Shown here: positions 13,067 to 24,213 of the stretch, one piece after another
Layout of the letters: each line of letters opens with the position of its first letter
Position numbering within the stretch: position 1 is the first letter of the stretch
From: Cristatella mucedo
Lineage: Eukaryota; Bryozoa; Phylactolaemata; Cristatellidae
Direction of reading: 5' to 3'
NCBI GenBank assembly: GCA_009760855.2
Contig: WPIO01000003.1
Location: forward strand, 8,206,001-8,270,000
Length of the DNA: 64,000 nt
The notes under the pieces: generated by a model
The model's input: only the letters and a program-made list of their open reading frames with translations
Told to the model about the DNA's origin: nothing
Database searches by the model: none
Translations under genes and position numbers: made by a program

Positions 13067-15416
13067 CAGTGAACCTCGGTTATAAGCAACTCGCTTACAA
13101 GAAAATCTTGGACATAAGCAACCTATGGCCATATCCCGAATTCTTTTCCCATCTTTAAAACGTGGAGAGCCTCGGTTAAAAGCAAACCTCGCTAATAAGA
13201 AAGCCATTTTCCGCTCCCAGCACCATTTCCCCCTCACTTAAAAGCAACTCGTAACAAAATAAATAAATTTCGTCTGATCAAAGCACCTGTCTGCGTAAAT
13301 TAATAATACAAATTTTAATTTATCTAAGTATTGCTTAGGTATTTCTCGCTTGTATTTGTGTCTTGTTAATGTGTTTGCGGCGGTAACGTCACGCGTCACG
13401 GCCGTTCGAGACGCGTGGATGGTTAGTACGTACATAAGGAGAGGCGCCGCCGCAGACACGGTCGCTCGCAGTGGTAAAAGCGGACCCATACAGCTCCACA
13501 AGACGGTGGTAGTATTGCGACAACTTGGTAAGAAGTATTTTTCAATTAAATAGTTACATGTGTTCTTCAGTTTTCTTCTGACAAAAATGTTAAAAATCTT
13601 GTGTTTGCATCAATTTTTCTCATATTTCCAATCCTTTGATCGATAAAGTAAAACACGGTATAGGGTTCTTGGCTTGAATACGAATGGATCGGAATGTTTT
13701 CCCTATTTTTGCATAAATTGGAGCATTCGAAATAATGAAATCAGTAATACGCAAATTTTCATTGGTAAATTAAAAGTATCCATCTTACATTTTTAGAATC
13801 ACGGCGGAAAAGAAGCCGAAGAAGCAGGAGGCTATGAATTTGAAGGAGCAACTCGATATTGTGGGTGCGTTAAAGACGAGCAGGGCGAATGAATGACCTT
13901 GCGGTTCAGTTAAAACACGATCCATCGACGATTTCCAAAACCAAAAGAAACGAAGACAATTCGAGGGAAAGCGCTGGAAAACGGGAATTTGAATAAAAAA
14001 CGGCAGCGAAATTCGAATTTCCAGGGAGCTTGAAGAAGCGTTAATCGCGCGGTCTCAATTTGTTTTCAGAATGCTCTAATTAATTGACCATTAATGCTTG
14101 TCAATTAGCGAATATGCTCGCATGCGACGAACCGTCGGACGCTAAGCTAAATCGATTTAAAAAAACATAAAATCAAATTCAAGCCCATTCGTGGCGAACG
14201 AGCTCCGGCGGACAAAGGGGGTGCCGAACAGTGGATCGAAGAAATAATTGTCTGGCTTAATCGATGGAATCGAGCCGAATATGTTCAATGAAAATGAATC
14301 CGGATTGTTTTTCAAAGGCGACGCCAACTCGCACATTAGCTGTGGCGGGCAACAATCCGATTGGCTGCAAAGTTCAAAAGAATCGTCAAACTGACTTATT
14401 TCTCTGCAATAACGCCGGAATCGAGAAAAAGGTTTTCATCCTTGGAAAATTTTAGAAACCCAGATGCTTTCATGAGGCCAGACCGCCGTTGCCATAATAC
14501 GCCAATCGCTAATCGTGTATGAATTGTAAAATCTGGATGGATATTTTTCAGAAATTTGATCGAGAATTGGGAAAACTAAAAATTCTCATGTTTATGGATA
14601 ATACGATCGACGCACCGCTCAAAAATATTAAAATCGTGTTTATGTCGCCGAATACAACAGCTCTGATTCAACCGTTTTATCATAGGATTATTCAAGCTGC
14701 AAAGGCCTATTATTGAACGCAGACGATGTGAAAAATGTTGCAAGCGATCGAAAACGGGACGTCAGCGATCGATTTTTCTCGTCGCCTCAACCACCATCGC
14801 CGACTGCTTTCGAAAAGCGGGATTTTTTTTAAACCGACGAAGATATAAACGATCAAAACGAAACCAACGATCAAGACGAGATTGATGCTCAAGAAATCCA
14901 GGCCCGAGGATTACAAGCCTGCAAGATTTAACATCGAACGATTTCGACGCCTACTTAAACATTAAAAAACGAGCTCGAGTGTTTTGGCACATTGACCGAT
15001 GGGGAGATCTGCGACGAGCTACAGCAAAAGCGCATAAATACCTCAGCGGGTATTGAAAGCGAAGAAAATTACGAAATTGCAATTGACCAGAATATTTCCC
15101 ACAAGATTTCTCATTCGGACGCCCTGAAATCGCTGGCCACAGTTACTCGATATTTGGAAGAGAACTTCCACTGAATGATGCTTTTTATCCTATTAAAGAT
15201 ATGATTGAGAAAAACGCTTTAAAGAATCGTAGTCAGAGCAAAATTACAGATTCTTTCGCTTCTTTAGATTCATTCATGATAAACTTTGGTTATAGAAACT
15301 TTTTGAATAAAATAACGCTTGAACGTCGCCTATAAGCAGCCTCACGTACAAGCAACCTCGATTATAAGCAACTTTTCAAACTGGATTTTCAGATTGCTTA
15401 TAACCAAGGTTCACTG
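13067..15416 (+). mobile_element. Decayed Tigger/pogo-type DNA transposon
   Basis: A 2.35 kb element bounded by inverted repeats: CAGTGAACCTCGGTTATAAG at 13067 and its near-perfect inverse ending at 15416. Extra CTCGGTTA..AAGC subterminal repeats lie inside both ends. The plus strand retains a CENP-B type helix-turn-helix start (MNLKEQLDIVGALK near 13834, then a shifted QLKHDPSTISKTKRNE) and, at 14590-14720, the DDE core with FMDNTIDAP and NIKIVFMSPNTTALIQPF, typical of DDE_1 transposases. Stops and frameshifts break it throughout. The expected TA target duplication is seen only on the right (left flank is TG). Confidence 0.88.
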
Positions 15417-15419
15417 TAA

Positions 15420-17560
15420 ACTGTGGATACCCGATGTCCCAGGAACGTTTGGATTGGGCGTTTACGAAGCCGCGTAGCAATACCACCATTCGGTCGTGAC
15501 AAATCGGCTGCGTTACTTCCACTCTTTTAGCCTACGACACGTCAACACAAGCCAGGACTGCTTGTATTGCAGCGAATTTAGAGTCGTATATTTTGCGTAT
15601 AACAGGTTGTGAAGTATTCCACTGTTGCAACGTACTTAGTAATGTAGAGAGCAAGTAACCGCAGACCGGAAAGGCCCTATAGTTACGTCATGTAGCAGGG
15701 CGGGGTGGGGCGGGGGCGGCGGGTACTTTCTGTAGTTCGATTGCATGCGGGCTGGTACCACTCCTTTCCTCGACAGCTGGTGGGAGCATCCCCGAGAGGA
15801 GCCTGTGCACAGCTGTGGTCAGCTTCTAATGAGGCGTTGACACAGGCCGACAACCTGCTGGTGAACGGATGGTGGATTCACCATCGGGGTCTGCCAAGGG
15901 ACAGCCAGGGTCGAGGAGGAGAGTGGAGCGAGAGTAGGGGCCGAATGGAGCCGTGCTCTCTCCGGCTCCGTGCGCGGTAATAAACTTTCGGTGTTGGGCA
16001 TCCGCTGGCTCTCTGCTGTGCGAACAAATTACAAACTTCGTCTCTGCCGAGCTACTCGCACTTCGTGTCTTTGGGCGTTGATTCGAGTCGAGCGTTAGGC
16101 CACTGTGCTGCAAGTGAGCCGAAAGCAGCTGCTAATGATATGGAATTTGCTGCCGGACACTTTATCGGATGAGTAAATCTGAGCTGGCATGGCCGTGACA
16201 GTTAACTCGAGGCAGGATCGAGCGACCAGCCATGGTAGGTGGACAATCCGAATGTACTGCGGGGGGGGGCTTAGCTACGTGGAGGGGCTGGTGGGGATCG
16301 CGGGTCATTGAGTACTCGGACCTGGCATGTCCAATCGCCCGATTGTAAACCGGCCTGTCCCCTCGCCCCTGGCCAACCCGACGTACTTACCTCCGACCCA
16401 AGTGCCTCCAACCAGCTCCCAGCGTCAGGCCGACGGGTTCCTCCAGTCCTGGCTCACAAAGTCGTTGCCCCTTCCCCTACCGGGGCCAGCCCTTCACCTA
16501 CAGTCGACGGGTCGGTCAACCCCCTAACCCCCAGGTAGCAGCAGCCTGGTCTGACTACCGACGCCGAACCAGCCCGGGCTCCATGCAGCTCGCGGTAAGC
16601 GGGCTGGAAGCTGAGGCCGCCCGACGGCCTGCAGGAGGCGAATGCCTAAGAAGGGGCTGCCCGCCATCGGACAAAGCCGCGTGGTGAGCGCTCGCTCGAG
16701 CTAACGCAGTCGGAAAGTCCGCTTCGGAAGATGGCGCAAACGGCATTTTCCTGGTGTGGTTCTATGGTTTATTGCGGGTTTATGGATGATTGAGTTTATC
16801 GTTTATTGAGAATTGTGGGTTTATGAGTTTATGTTTGATTGAGGCTACAGCCAGCAGAGGATGGGCAGTGAGTTCGCGGGCGTAGGTGAAGACGGTTGTG
16901 AGTAGTCCACGCTTGGTGCTTCTCGTGCGATGGTCGGCTCCATGTGAAGTTGAGACAAGACCTCGTTTGTCAAGGTAGGCCGATAAGCATCCATCTAGTT
17001 TCGTCATAGTCTAGCGGCGAGAGATATTGTGACAGTCGCGAGGAGATCTCCCACTGACGGGAATCCGCGCACTGGCATAACTGAGGTATGCAATGAAAAG
17101 AGAAAAAATAATATTTAATGACGTGCGATCTAATGAAATTCCTCCGTGGAGTAGTGCAAATCGATAGCGCTGGGCGCGGAGCAAACGGCGCCTCGAGGGA
17201 TCGCCATATGTCCTCCGATGAACCGTCGGAAACGTTTTCTTCAGATGCGTTTACTACACAGTAGGAAATCCCGGCGGTTTTTACGCATAGAACTGTCGAC
17301 ACGGAAGGATTCTGCACTGAATCCTGCCAGAGCATACAGAAAAGCTCAGATCGTACAGAAAAGCTCAGACAATTGCTCCAGATAGTACGGCGCTGACCAG
17401 CCACTTCGACCGAATCGACAGCGATGCAATTCAGCCTTGCCCCCCCCCCTGCTGCACGAACAGACCACGTGAACACACGGTCCGCTGGCTTCAGCTTTTT
17501 TATTTGGATTGCAGGCGCTAGAGTCCCTCGCCAAAATTAGACACGATGCACTAGCGTCTT
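15420..17560. other. Unassigned region, GC-rich in the middle, possible LTR-like segment
   Basis: No gene is recognised. From about 15692 (TGTAGCAGGGCGGGG) to about 16112 the sequence resembles a retroelement LTR: a GC-rich start, an AATAAA at 15981 and a CA end near GTGCTGCA, but no second copy, target duplication or reverse transcriptase was found. At 16740-16850 the minus strand has several AATAAA-like hexamers. A minus-strand open frame of 168 codons at 17476-16970 resembles nothing known. Confidence 0.3.
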
Positions 17561-17574
17561 CAGCCGCGATGGCC

Positions 17575-17760
17575 GGCTAAAGCGCTGCAGCATCGACTTC
17601 GAGGCTTAAACCAAAACCCCGACGATCTTATTTCGGGCTCGTTCAAGTACAATTGTGCGTGCGAGCCCAGGACGCCGCTGGAGTAGGGAGTACACGCTTT
17701 GCTTAGGTGAAATCGGTTTTGGCTAGTCGCCCCGCAGTCGCGACCTGGAGCGTCGATGAG
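17575..17760 (+). pseudogene. Inverted partial copy of the EGF-like exon found at 20.4 kb
   Basis: The plus strand here matches the minus-strand exon at 20517-20376 plus its downstream intron: GGCTAAAGCG, CAGCATCGACTTCGAGGC, TTATTTCGGGCTCGTTCAAG, then the exon-intron border and GTCGCCCCGCAGTCGCGACC. An in-frame stop and indels break the reading frame. Because intron sequence is included, this is a DNA-level duplication, not a retrocopy. It ends exactly where a SINE begins near 17774. Confidence 0.8.
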
Positions 17761-17773
17761 GGAGAGCCGCTAG

Positions 17774-17955
17774 GTGAGCCGTGATGGCACACTAGGTAAG
17801 GCAGTTAGTTGCTTTCACGATCTCGGGACCGAGGTCGTAGGTTCGATTCCTGCAGTTGGCGATTCTTTATCGCCACTGCAAGCGGTGGTGATAGCCGTAA
17901 AGGCTCTTCTGTCGCTATACAAAAAGAGGCTGTTTAATCAGCTAGGATTTATTTA
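17774..17955 (+). repeat. tRNA-derived SINE, full-length-like copy
   Basis: Starts GTGAGCCGTGATGGCACAC, has an RNA polymerase III B-box-like GGTTCGATTCC at 17840-17850, then a body with GCAAGCGGTGGTGATAGCC and a terminal TTTAATCAGCTAG. It is the same family as the copies near 38.1, 56.4 and 60.2 kb. Confidence 0.85.
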
Positions 17956-19890
17956 CTTATATGGTCGGCTGACGCTGATGCCGCTTCGGACTTAAGTAGT
18001 GGCGATAAGTCCCTTGACGCCGTGCATGGCGGGCAGCTCGCCCCTAGCGTCATTTAAAGTCCCGCCAGTAGATCGGCGACAGGCGGCGGGGAGCGCATTT
18101 CAATTGAGAGCCGCTTGAGGCAGTACGTAAAGAAAAGTACTTTACCTCGGGAAAATGCCTTTTTTCGTAGGTGCCGCTTATCTGGCATTGTTCTTCTGAG
18201 GTTGATCGCTCTTCTATTAGGCTTGCAAAGCCGGCGTACTTATAAGGAAAAGGCACAAAGACCTCTGGTTGAGTAGCCAGTAGCGTGCCTTGAAAGTGCG
18301 CAGCAGCTGCTTGCCAGGGTCGCTTGCTGCGTCTGGCTGAGCTCTCTTGAGCTCGAGAAAATGGCTATTCTGATATGGCCTGTCAATTGTGACGCGACAG
18401 ACAAGAGAAAGCAACGGCGTACGTCAAGGCGAAAGTCATGGCGAAACTCCGCGAACTCGAACGACGAGTTTCGGTCCTGCAGACGTTCATCTCGGGACTA
18501 ACTGAATCGCTTGATGCTTTTCAGCGCCGCTTAGACTTGCACAGTGCAACGGAAAAAAACCGTGCGACATTCCCTCTATCAAAACGCTCGAGGTGTGGAG
18601 GCAGTCAGTAAGGCAAACGTTCTGCAGATACATAGAAAAAAAATAATAATGTCAACGGGTGTATCGCTTGGGGCGTATTCGTGAGCATGAACAGAGCGAT
18701 CGGTTCGCGCGTTTCAACGATTTATTCTGGTCGCATTGCGACAACCTTGCCAAAGAGTGATGCAGTATTTGGAGCACGAGTTACGCTTATCGAGCAATGT
18801 TTAGGTATCCGTACAAACAGGTACAGTGTATATTCGGCTATATGGCTGGTTAAGGCACGTAGGTAAGGTACACAGGTATTTTACAGTGCCTGAAGCTGCT
18901 CCAACAGCTCTGCTCAGGCTAGAAGGCTGTAATGGAAGTTATTCCTCATTGATCCATACTTCCAGCCGCTGCCATCCAAGGGGTCTGACGAGATCCCGTG
19001 CGATGGGTCCAAAGAAGGAGTTCAGCTTGGCTACGATTCTGGTTACGAAAGTATCTGAAGATGAAGGAAATTTAATTAGGAGCGACTGCAATAATAATAG
19101 TAAGCCATTTGTAGAACCCCTTAAGAGAACCAAATCTGTTTGCCGGCACTTTATGACTCGCTGAAAGCGGAGCCGAGAGTCAATGGCAAGCAACCGTATC
19201 GTGTTTAGACGGGCAAGCGCTTAACAGACTTTAGCCTTTAGCTGTGCTAGAAAGAAGCGAGCAGAGTCCAGACTGTCGGTACTGAAAGCCAGACTGAAAG
19301 CGGAAGAGGGTGGTGCGAGAGTACACTAGAGGAGCAAGATCGGATAGCTTCAAGTGAGTAAAAAGGTCTGCAGACCAGAGAGAAATACATGAGAGATAAG
19401 CACTAGCACTTGGATTGACCCGCATGAGAGCTAAAAAGACGCAGAGGACATTATTATTGTTATTAACATTATCATTATTACTGGTTCACCAGCCTCGCGA
19501 TCTAGCGGCAGAGAGAGGCTCGGCGGCTATGAATCCAGCTGGCGGAGGGGGGGGGGGAGTCAATTAAGGATTGCTTACTGCAGGACTTGAACCTGCTTGA
19601 ACTGGGCCGAGATGTGCGAGCACCTTGTACCTTGTATCCTACCCCGAACACATTGAGCTGAGATTGGGAGAGAGACATCTTGGATCAATGGCTTAGGCAT
19701 TCGCACTTCTCCTTCTCTCTGGCATAATCTGGTGTACAACTCGATGGCTCGATGCCTTCCAACGTTCACTGATTCTGCTTAAAGATTTTTCCTTGAGATT
19801 GATGACGTTTAAAATGCAGTCCCGGTTCACTTCGAAGACCCAACTAGTTTATCACCGGAAGAATTGAGCTGGTGGCTTTCAGAGCGCCGC
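17956..19890. other. No gene recognised; weak exon-like segments
   Basis: A plus-strand segment at about 18396-18590 reads a helical stretch (KVMAKLRELERRVSVLQTF) after a possible acceptor, and a minus-strand segment at about 19063-18940 reads FGPIARDLVRPLGWQRLE before a stop after a possible acceptor. Neither has partners or a recognised family. Minus strand 19425-19231 resembles a diverged LINE tail. A poly-G run is at 19547-19557. Confidence 0.3.
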
Positions 19891-19900
19891 ACTTACTTAC

Positions 19901-20680
19901 CTTTGTACTTTTTCTTTCTTACGGCGGTCCCATTTCTGCTGCGAGGCTCAGATGTCGGTTTGTCTTTCGCTGATTCATTGCGTTCGCGACCACTTTTAAT
20001 GTCTGCCATGCAGCGACCGCTGCTGTCGCGACGGTAATTTTTCTTGCACGTGCATAAATAGGATCCCGCTGTGTTTCGGCAAGTGTAGTTGGCGTCGCAC
20101 GAGTGATCCTCCTCGTAGCATTCGTCCACATCTTTAAGCGGATGTGCGGCACTGACGTAGGCTGGCGGCCAGCCAGGCCCGGTCGCTGGCGGCATTATTC
20201 GGCGGGGCGGCAGCCAAGGCAACGCGGACATTACACGCAGCGTGCGCCCAGCGGAGGACGAATGGTGACGGGTTCGAATCCGGGCGTCGATGAGGGAGAG
20301 TCGCTCTTATAGCGGCTCTCCCTCACCGACGTTCCAGGTCGCGACTGCGGGGCGACTAGCCAAAACCGATCTCACCTAAACAGTACATGTACTCTCTATT
20401 CCAGCGGCGTCCTGGCTCGCACTCGCAATTGTACTTGAACGAGCCCGAAATAAGATCGTCCAGGTTTTGGTTGGCCTCAAAGTCGATGCTGCATCGCTTT
20501 AGCCGGCCATCTCGGCAAGGATTTTCCGCCGACTCCATTCCTAGCTCCTCGGACGCTGCCTGCCCGTTGGGAACCCGTCCGTAGCATGGATCTGAAGCGC
20601 TCGGAGCAATGCGGTCCAAACGCCTGCCGCCGTCGCACGCTCTTCGATGAAGTCCGCCGGGTCCTGTACCGTAGCGCACG
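19901..20680 (-). CDS. EGF-like domain protein, two exons of an incomplete or decaying gene
   Basis: Exon 1 ends at 20376 (donor GTGAGA); its 5' limit, within about 20640-20680, is unclear. Exon 2 runs 20131-19901, with a strong GTAAGT donor at its end. The phase-1 junction recreates the Asp of DVDEC, the start of a calcium-binding EGF module: DVDECYEEDHSC, then DANYTCRNTAGSYLCTCKKN with the Asn/aromatic positions expected for beta-hydroxylation and Ca2+ binding. Exon 1 carries another Cys-rich module (ENPCRDG, KRCSIDFE, YNCECEPGRRWN). Exon 2 then turns basic and Lys-rich. Upstream the frame that reads SYSCDACATVQDPADFIEER appears shifted by one base relative to exon 1, suggesting decay. A LINE A copy lies immediately upstream. 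Secreted or matrix role is inferred from the domain only. Confidence 0.6.
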
Positions 20681-20764
20681 CGTCACACGAATAACTGCGA
20701 TCCACAGCGATCTACTGCCATTTCTTAAAAATGAGCATCGCGAAACTGCTGTTTCGTTTCCACA

Positions 20765-23275
20765 ATAACAATAATGTACTTGATAAAGCGCCCTCAGAGA
20801 ACTCAATCTCTTTCTAGGCGCTTTACATTTGCTGTAAAGGGAAATGCAATTAAATGGTAAGTAAAATCATGCTTGAAAAACAAACAAAATGAATAACATG
20901 GTTAGGGGTGACATGCACAGGGTCAGCATGCAAATGTGGTTAGTGGCAGCATGCACAGTGTCAGCACGCATAAGCACGTGAAGGACGAATCACAGGGACC
21001 CACTAAATGCTGTCCTAAATAGGTGTGTTTTCAAGTTCCTTTTAAATGTGGTCAGGTCAGGGGATGTTCTGACGCAGGTCGGCAGGGAGTTCCAGGCTTT
21101 GGGAGCATATGAACTAAATGCACGGTCGCCAAAGGATTTGAGGTTTGTACGAGGTATTTCTAGACTGTTGGATTCCGAAAAGCGGGTGGTACGATGCTTG
21201 GCCTGATGGGGGAGTATGTCGGAGAGATAGGCTGGAGCCATAGAATGAAGAGACCTAAAAGTGAGCGACAAAACCTTGAAGTCAATCCGTTGCTTGAATG
21301 GTAGCCAGTGCAGGTCGGCGAGAAGTGGAGTAATGTGGCAACTGCGACGCTCACGACAGACAAGCCTAGCTGCGGAGTTTTGCACCAGCTGCAATCGCCT
21401 GATTGCACATGCTGGTAGGCCAGTAAGCAGTGAGTTGCAGAAGTCGAGACGAGATGTCACGAATGCTTGGACCAACTTAGACGTGGTATCCTTATCTAAA
21501 CAAGCCCGAATTTTAGCAATACTATAAAGCTCAAAATAGGCAGATTTGACTGTGGAGCTGATGTGGTCGTCTAACGAGAGGTCGCTTTGGAATATGACAC
21601 CTAGATTTCGAGCTGATTCGACAGGAGATATGCTGGCAGAGCCAATTCTGAGCGTCAGCCTTTCCAATTTCTGAATCACACTGGGTTTGCCCATAACTAG
21701 TAAGTTAGTTTTATCATCGTTTAGTTTTAGAAAATTTGCTGCCATCCATGTGCAGATGTCATCAATGCATGCAGCAAGTGAGTTTAGAGAATTTGAGGTG
21801 CTCGAAGGCTGGGAGGGATCAAAGCAAAGGTACAACTGAGTGTCATCCGCATAGAAGTGAAAGCCTAGATTGTGCTTGGCAATCAGATCAGCAAGAGAGA
21901 GAGAGTATAAACCTTGAAAAGAACCACACCTAGCACGGAGCCCTGAGGTACTCCATATTTCAGAGGTACTTCAGATGATCTTTGTCCATTCACGTCAATA
22001 CTCTGGAGTCTCCCACTGAGATAGGACCTGAACCACTGCAGAGCAGTGCCAGTGATGCCCAGGCGAGATGAGAGGCACTCTAGAAGAACTTTGTGATCGA
22101 TGGTATCAAAAACTGCCGAAAGATCGAGAAAAACAAGCAGAGACACTCTACCCATGTCTGCATTCCTAAGTAGGTCGTTGTATACCCTAAGCAATGCTGA
22201 CTCTGTGGAGTGATTAGCTCTAAAGCCGGACTGGAACTTACTAGCAAGGTTTGAAGTTTCAATATATGAGTTCAGCTGGTCTGCCACGACTCGTTCCAGT
22301 GTCTTTGATAGAAATGGTAGAAGGGAGACTGGGCGTTAGTTGCTCAAGTTCTCTTGGTCTAGTGTTGCTTTCTTGAGGAGAGGCCTGACTACAGCTTTTT
22401 CGAAAGGTGCTGGGACATGACCTGATGCTAATGACATATTAATGATGTTAGTTATGCATGGCAGCAGCAGATCAATGCAACGTAGGAGCAGGACAGTGGA
22501 AATAGGGTCCAGCGGACTTGTTGTCTTCTTTGATTGCGATACGAACTTTAGGACTAGATCACTAGTGACCTGCTTAAATGCAGATATTGAGGCGCAGCCA
22601 GGAATCGGGGAACAGCATTCTAGTGGGGATGTTGTCATCGCAGGGATGGATTCCCTGATCTTGTCTTCTGCACAAAAAATCGAGAGAAGTGATCGGCTAG
22701 ATCATTAAAAGGATTACCAGGTAAGGAGCTAATCTGGGAACGATTGAGGAGATGGTTTATTGTCGACATCAGCATTTTTGGATTGTGCATCTGTGATTCA
22801 ACAATGTTTCTATAGAAGCTAGACTTGGCCTTTGCTAGGATCGATTGGTACGACTTACAGTAGTCTTCATATGCCTGTCGATGGACAGTTAGTCCGGATC
22901 TTTTGTATGCTTTTTCAAGCTTTCGTTTAGTAGACCTGGCTAGTTTAATGTCTGTGGTAAACCATAGGCCGTCTGGGCGGGGGTGCACAGTGCGCTTTGT
23001 CAGAGGTGCAAACTCGTCGAGCGTGTCAGCTAGTGTCGTGTTGTAGCTATCTACCAATGATGACAGATCGGAGGGAGGACTGAGCAGCAGAGTCGAGGCA
23101 GATATTCTCGCACGGACAGCATCGATGTCAAGGGTCTTGAGGTTTTGCGATTCACAGGTTATTTTACAATGCTGCTCTAGGTTTGCCCACCAAATTACAT
23201 GCACTTGTGCATGCGCGTACTGACGCAAATGGCCTCGCACGGCCCGGCCGAGATAGGGACCCAGCACTTTCAAAC
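20765..23275 (-). mobile_element. LINE A (L2/CR1-type), longest copy, 5' truncated and broken
   Basis: Minus strand, in order: a linker after the endonuclease (22635-23273, NLKTLDIDAVRARIS, then RSTKRKLEKAYKRSG), the reverse transcriptase start (22638-22336, [14 protein letters not shown], ending in a stop at the NYRPVS position), fingers/palm (22287-21883, LDLSAVFDTIDHKVLLECL and YGVPQGSVLGVVLF), then after a frameshift the catalytic FYADDTQLY at about 21870 and a 281-codon C-terminal frame to 20990 ([33 protein letters not shown]). The 3' UTR ends with the AGAAAGAGATTGAGTTCTCT block and an ATTATTGTTATTG tail at about 20765. The endonuclease is missing. At least one stop and one frameshift make this copy inactive, though it is the best reference for the family here. 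Confidence 0.93.
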
Positions 23276-23279
23276 TGCG

Positions 23280-23700
23280 TACTTGAGTTCTTTACCAAGA
23301 CTCTATAAAATAAAATTTTGACAGCTCATCTGGCGTCTGACGCGTTAATTATGTTGCCTGCACTGATATTAAACACTGCTGGCGCTTTTCATGGATGCTA
23401 CTTAGCGCTACCGAATAGCTTAAATTAGAAGGAGCAGAAGTGATTGTTCAAGCTAACCGCCACGAGACTCTACGAAACCAATCCTTCCTATGTTCAAGCA
23501 GATCTAAGCTAAAAAATTCCGCAAGACGATAACGGGCCGTTTTGGGAAGCTATCATCAATAAATGAAGCATGCCGCGCACGTTGGCAAGCCTGCATTTGA
23601 CCCGAAGCAGTCTAAATGTTCGCGCGTTTTTTTAGGCTTCCGTGGCCTCAGAGTTCCTAAAAAAAATTCCATCGTGCCTCACTTTGTGATAAAAAAAAGT
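23280..23700. other. No gene recognised
   Basis: AT-rich sequence between the 5' break of the LINE A copy and the unrecognised gene. I see no conserved exon or repeat family in it. Confidence 0.5.
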
Positions 23701-23727
23701 TGAATGCCTTTTAAATAGTCATATCAA

Positions 23728-24118
23728 TTACAAGTGAAGCTTCTGGCGACTGCAAGCGACGGAGAGTGTCGGGCAGGCGCTAGGCTGCTCTGGCTGCGAA
23801 CGCGGGTGCAGCCAGCGGCGACAAAGCGGCAAACCTGGACAGAAAGACAGCGCGGCGCACTGGAATGCTGCGGCGTCCGCTGTCCTGTAGTCGCGAAGCC
23901 TCTTCCAGTAGTCCGCGCCGCCGCCGCCGCCCTCGTGCGCGTAGTCGTACCCGGCCTTGTCGCAGGTGGCTTTAAAGAACCGCAGCAGGGGCTCCCTCTT
24001 CATCGTGTACCAGCACATGTAATAGCTGGCGCTGGCCTGTAACCGTGCACCTCTGCCCGGCAACTCCTTACCGGAGCGCTGCGAAGCCGCTCGGCTCGTC
24101 GAGCGCTCGCAGTCTCGT

Positions 24119-24213
<95 letters not shown>

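Noticed and set aside
15692-16112. A solo LTR of a Gypsy-like element
   Set aside because: TG...CA ends and an AATAAA are present, but there is no target duplication, second LTR or retroelement coding nearby, so it is noted only as a possibility.
16970-17476. A 168-codon minus-strand frame
   Set aside because: No domain, no splice context and partly low-complexity; not supported as a gene.
17830-17860. A tRNA gene suggested by GGTTCGATTCC
   Set aside because: The flanking sequence does not form a full cloverleaf with an acceptor stem, and the same unit repeats with a conserved tail, so it is a SINE head.
18396-18590. A coiled-coil exon reading KVMAKLRELERRVSVLQTF
   Set aside because: Only a weak acceptor, no donor and no partner exon; could be chance.
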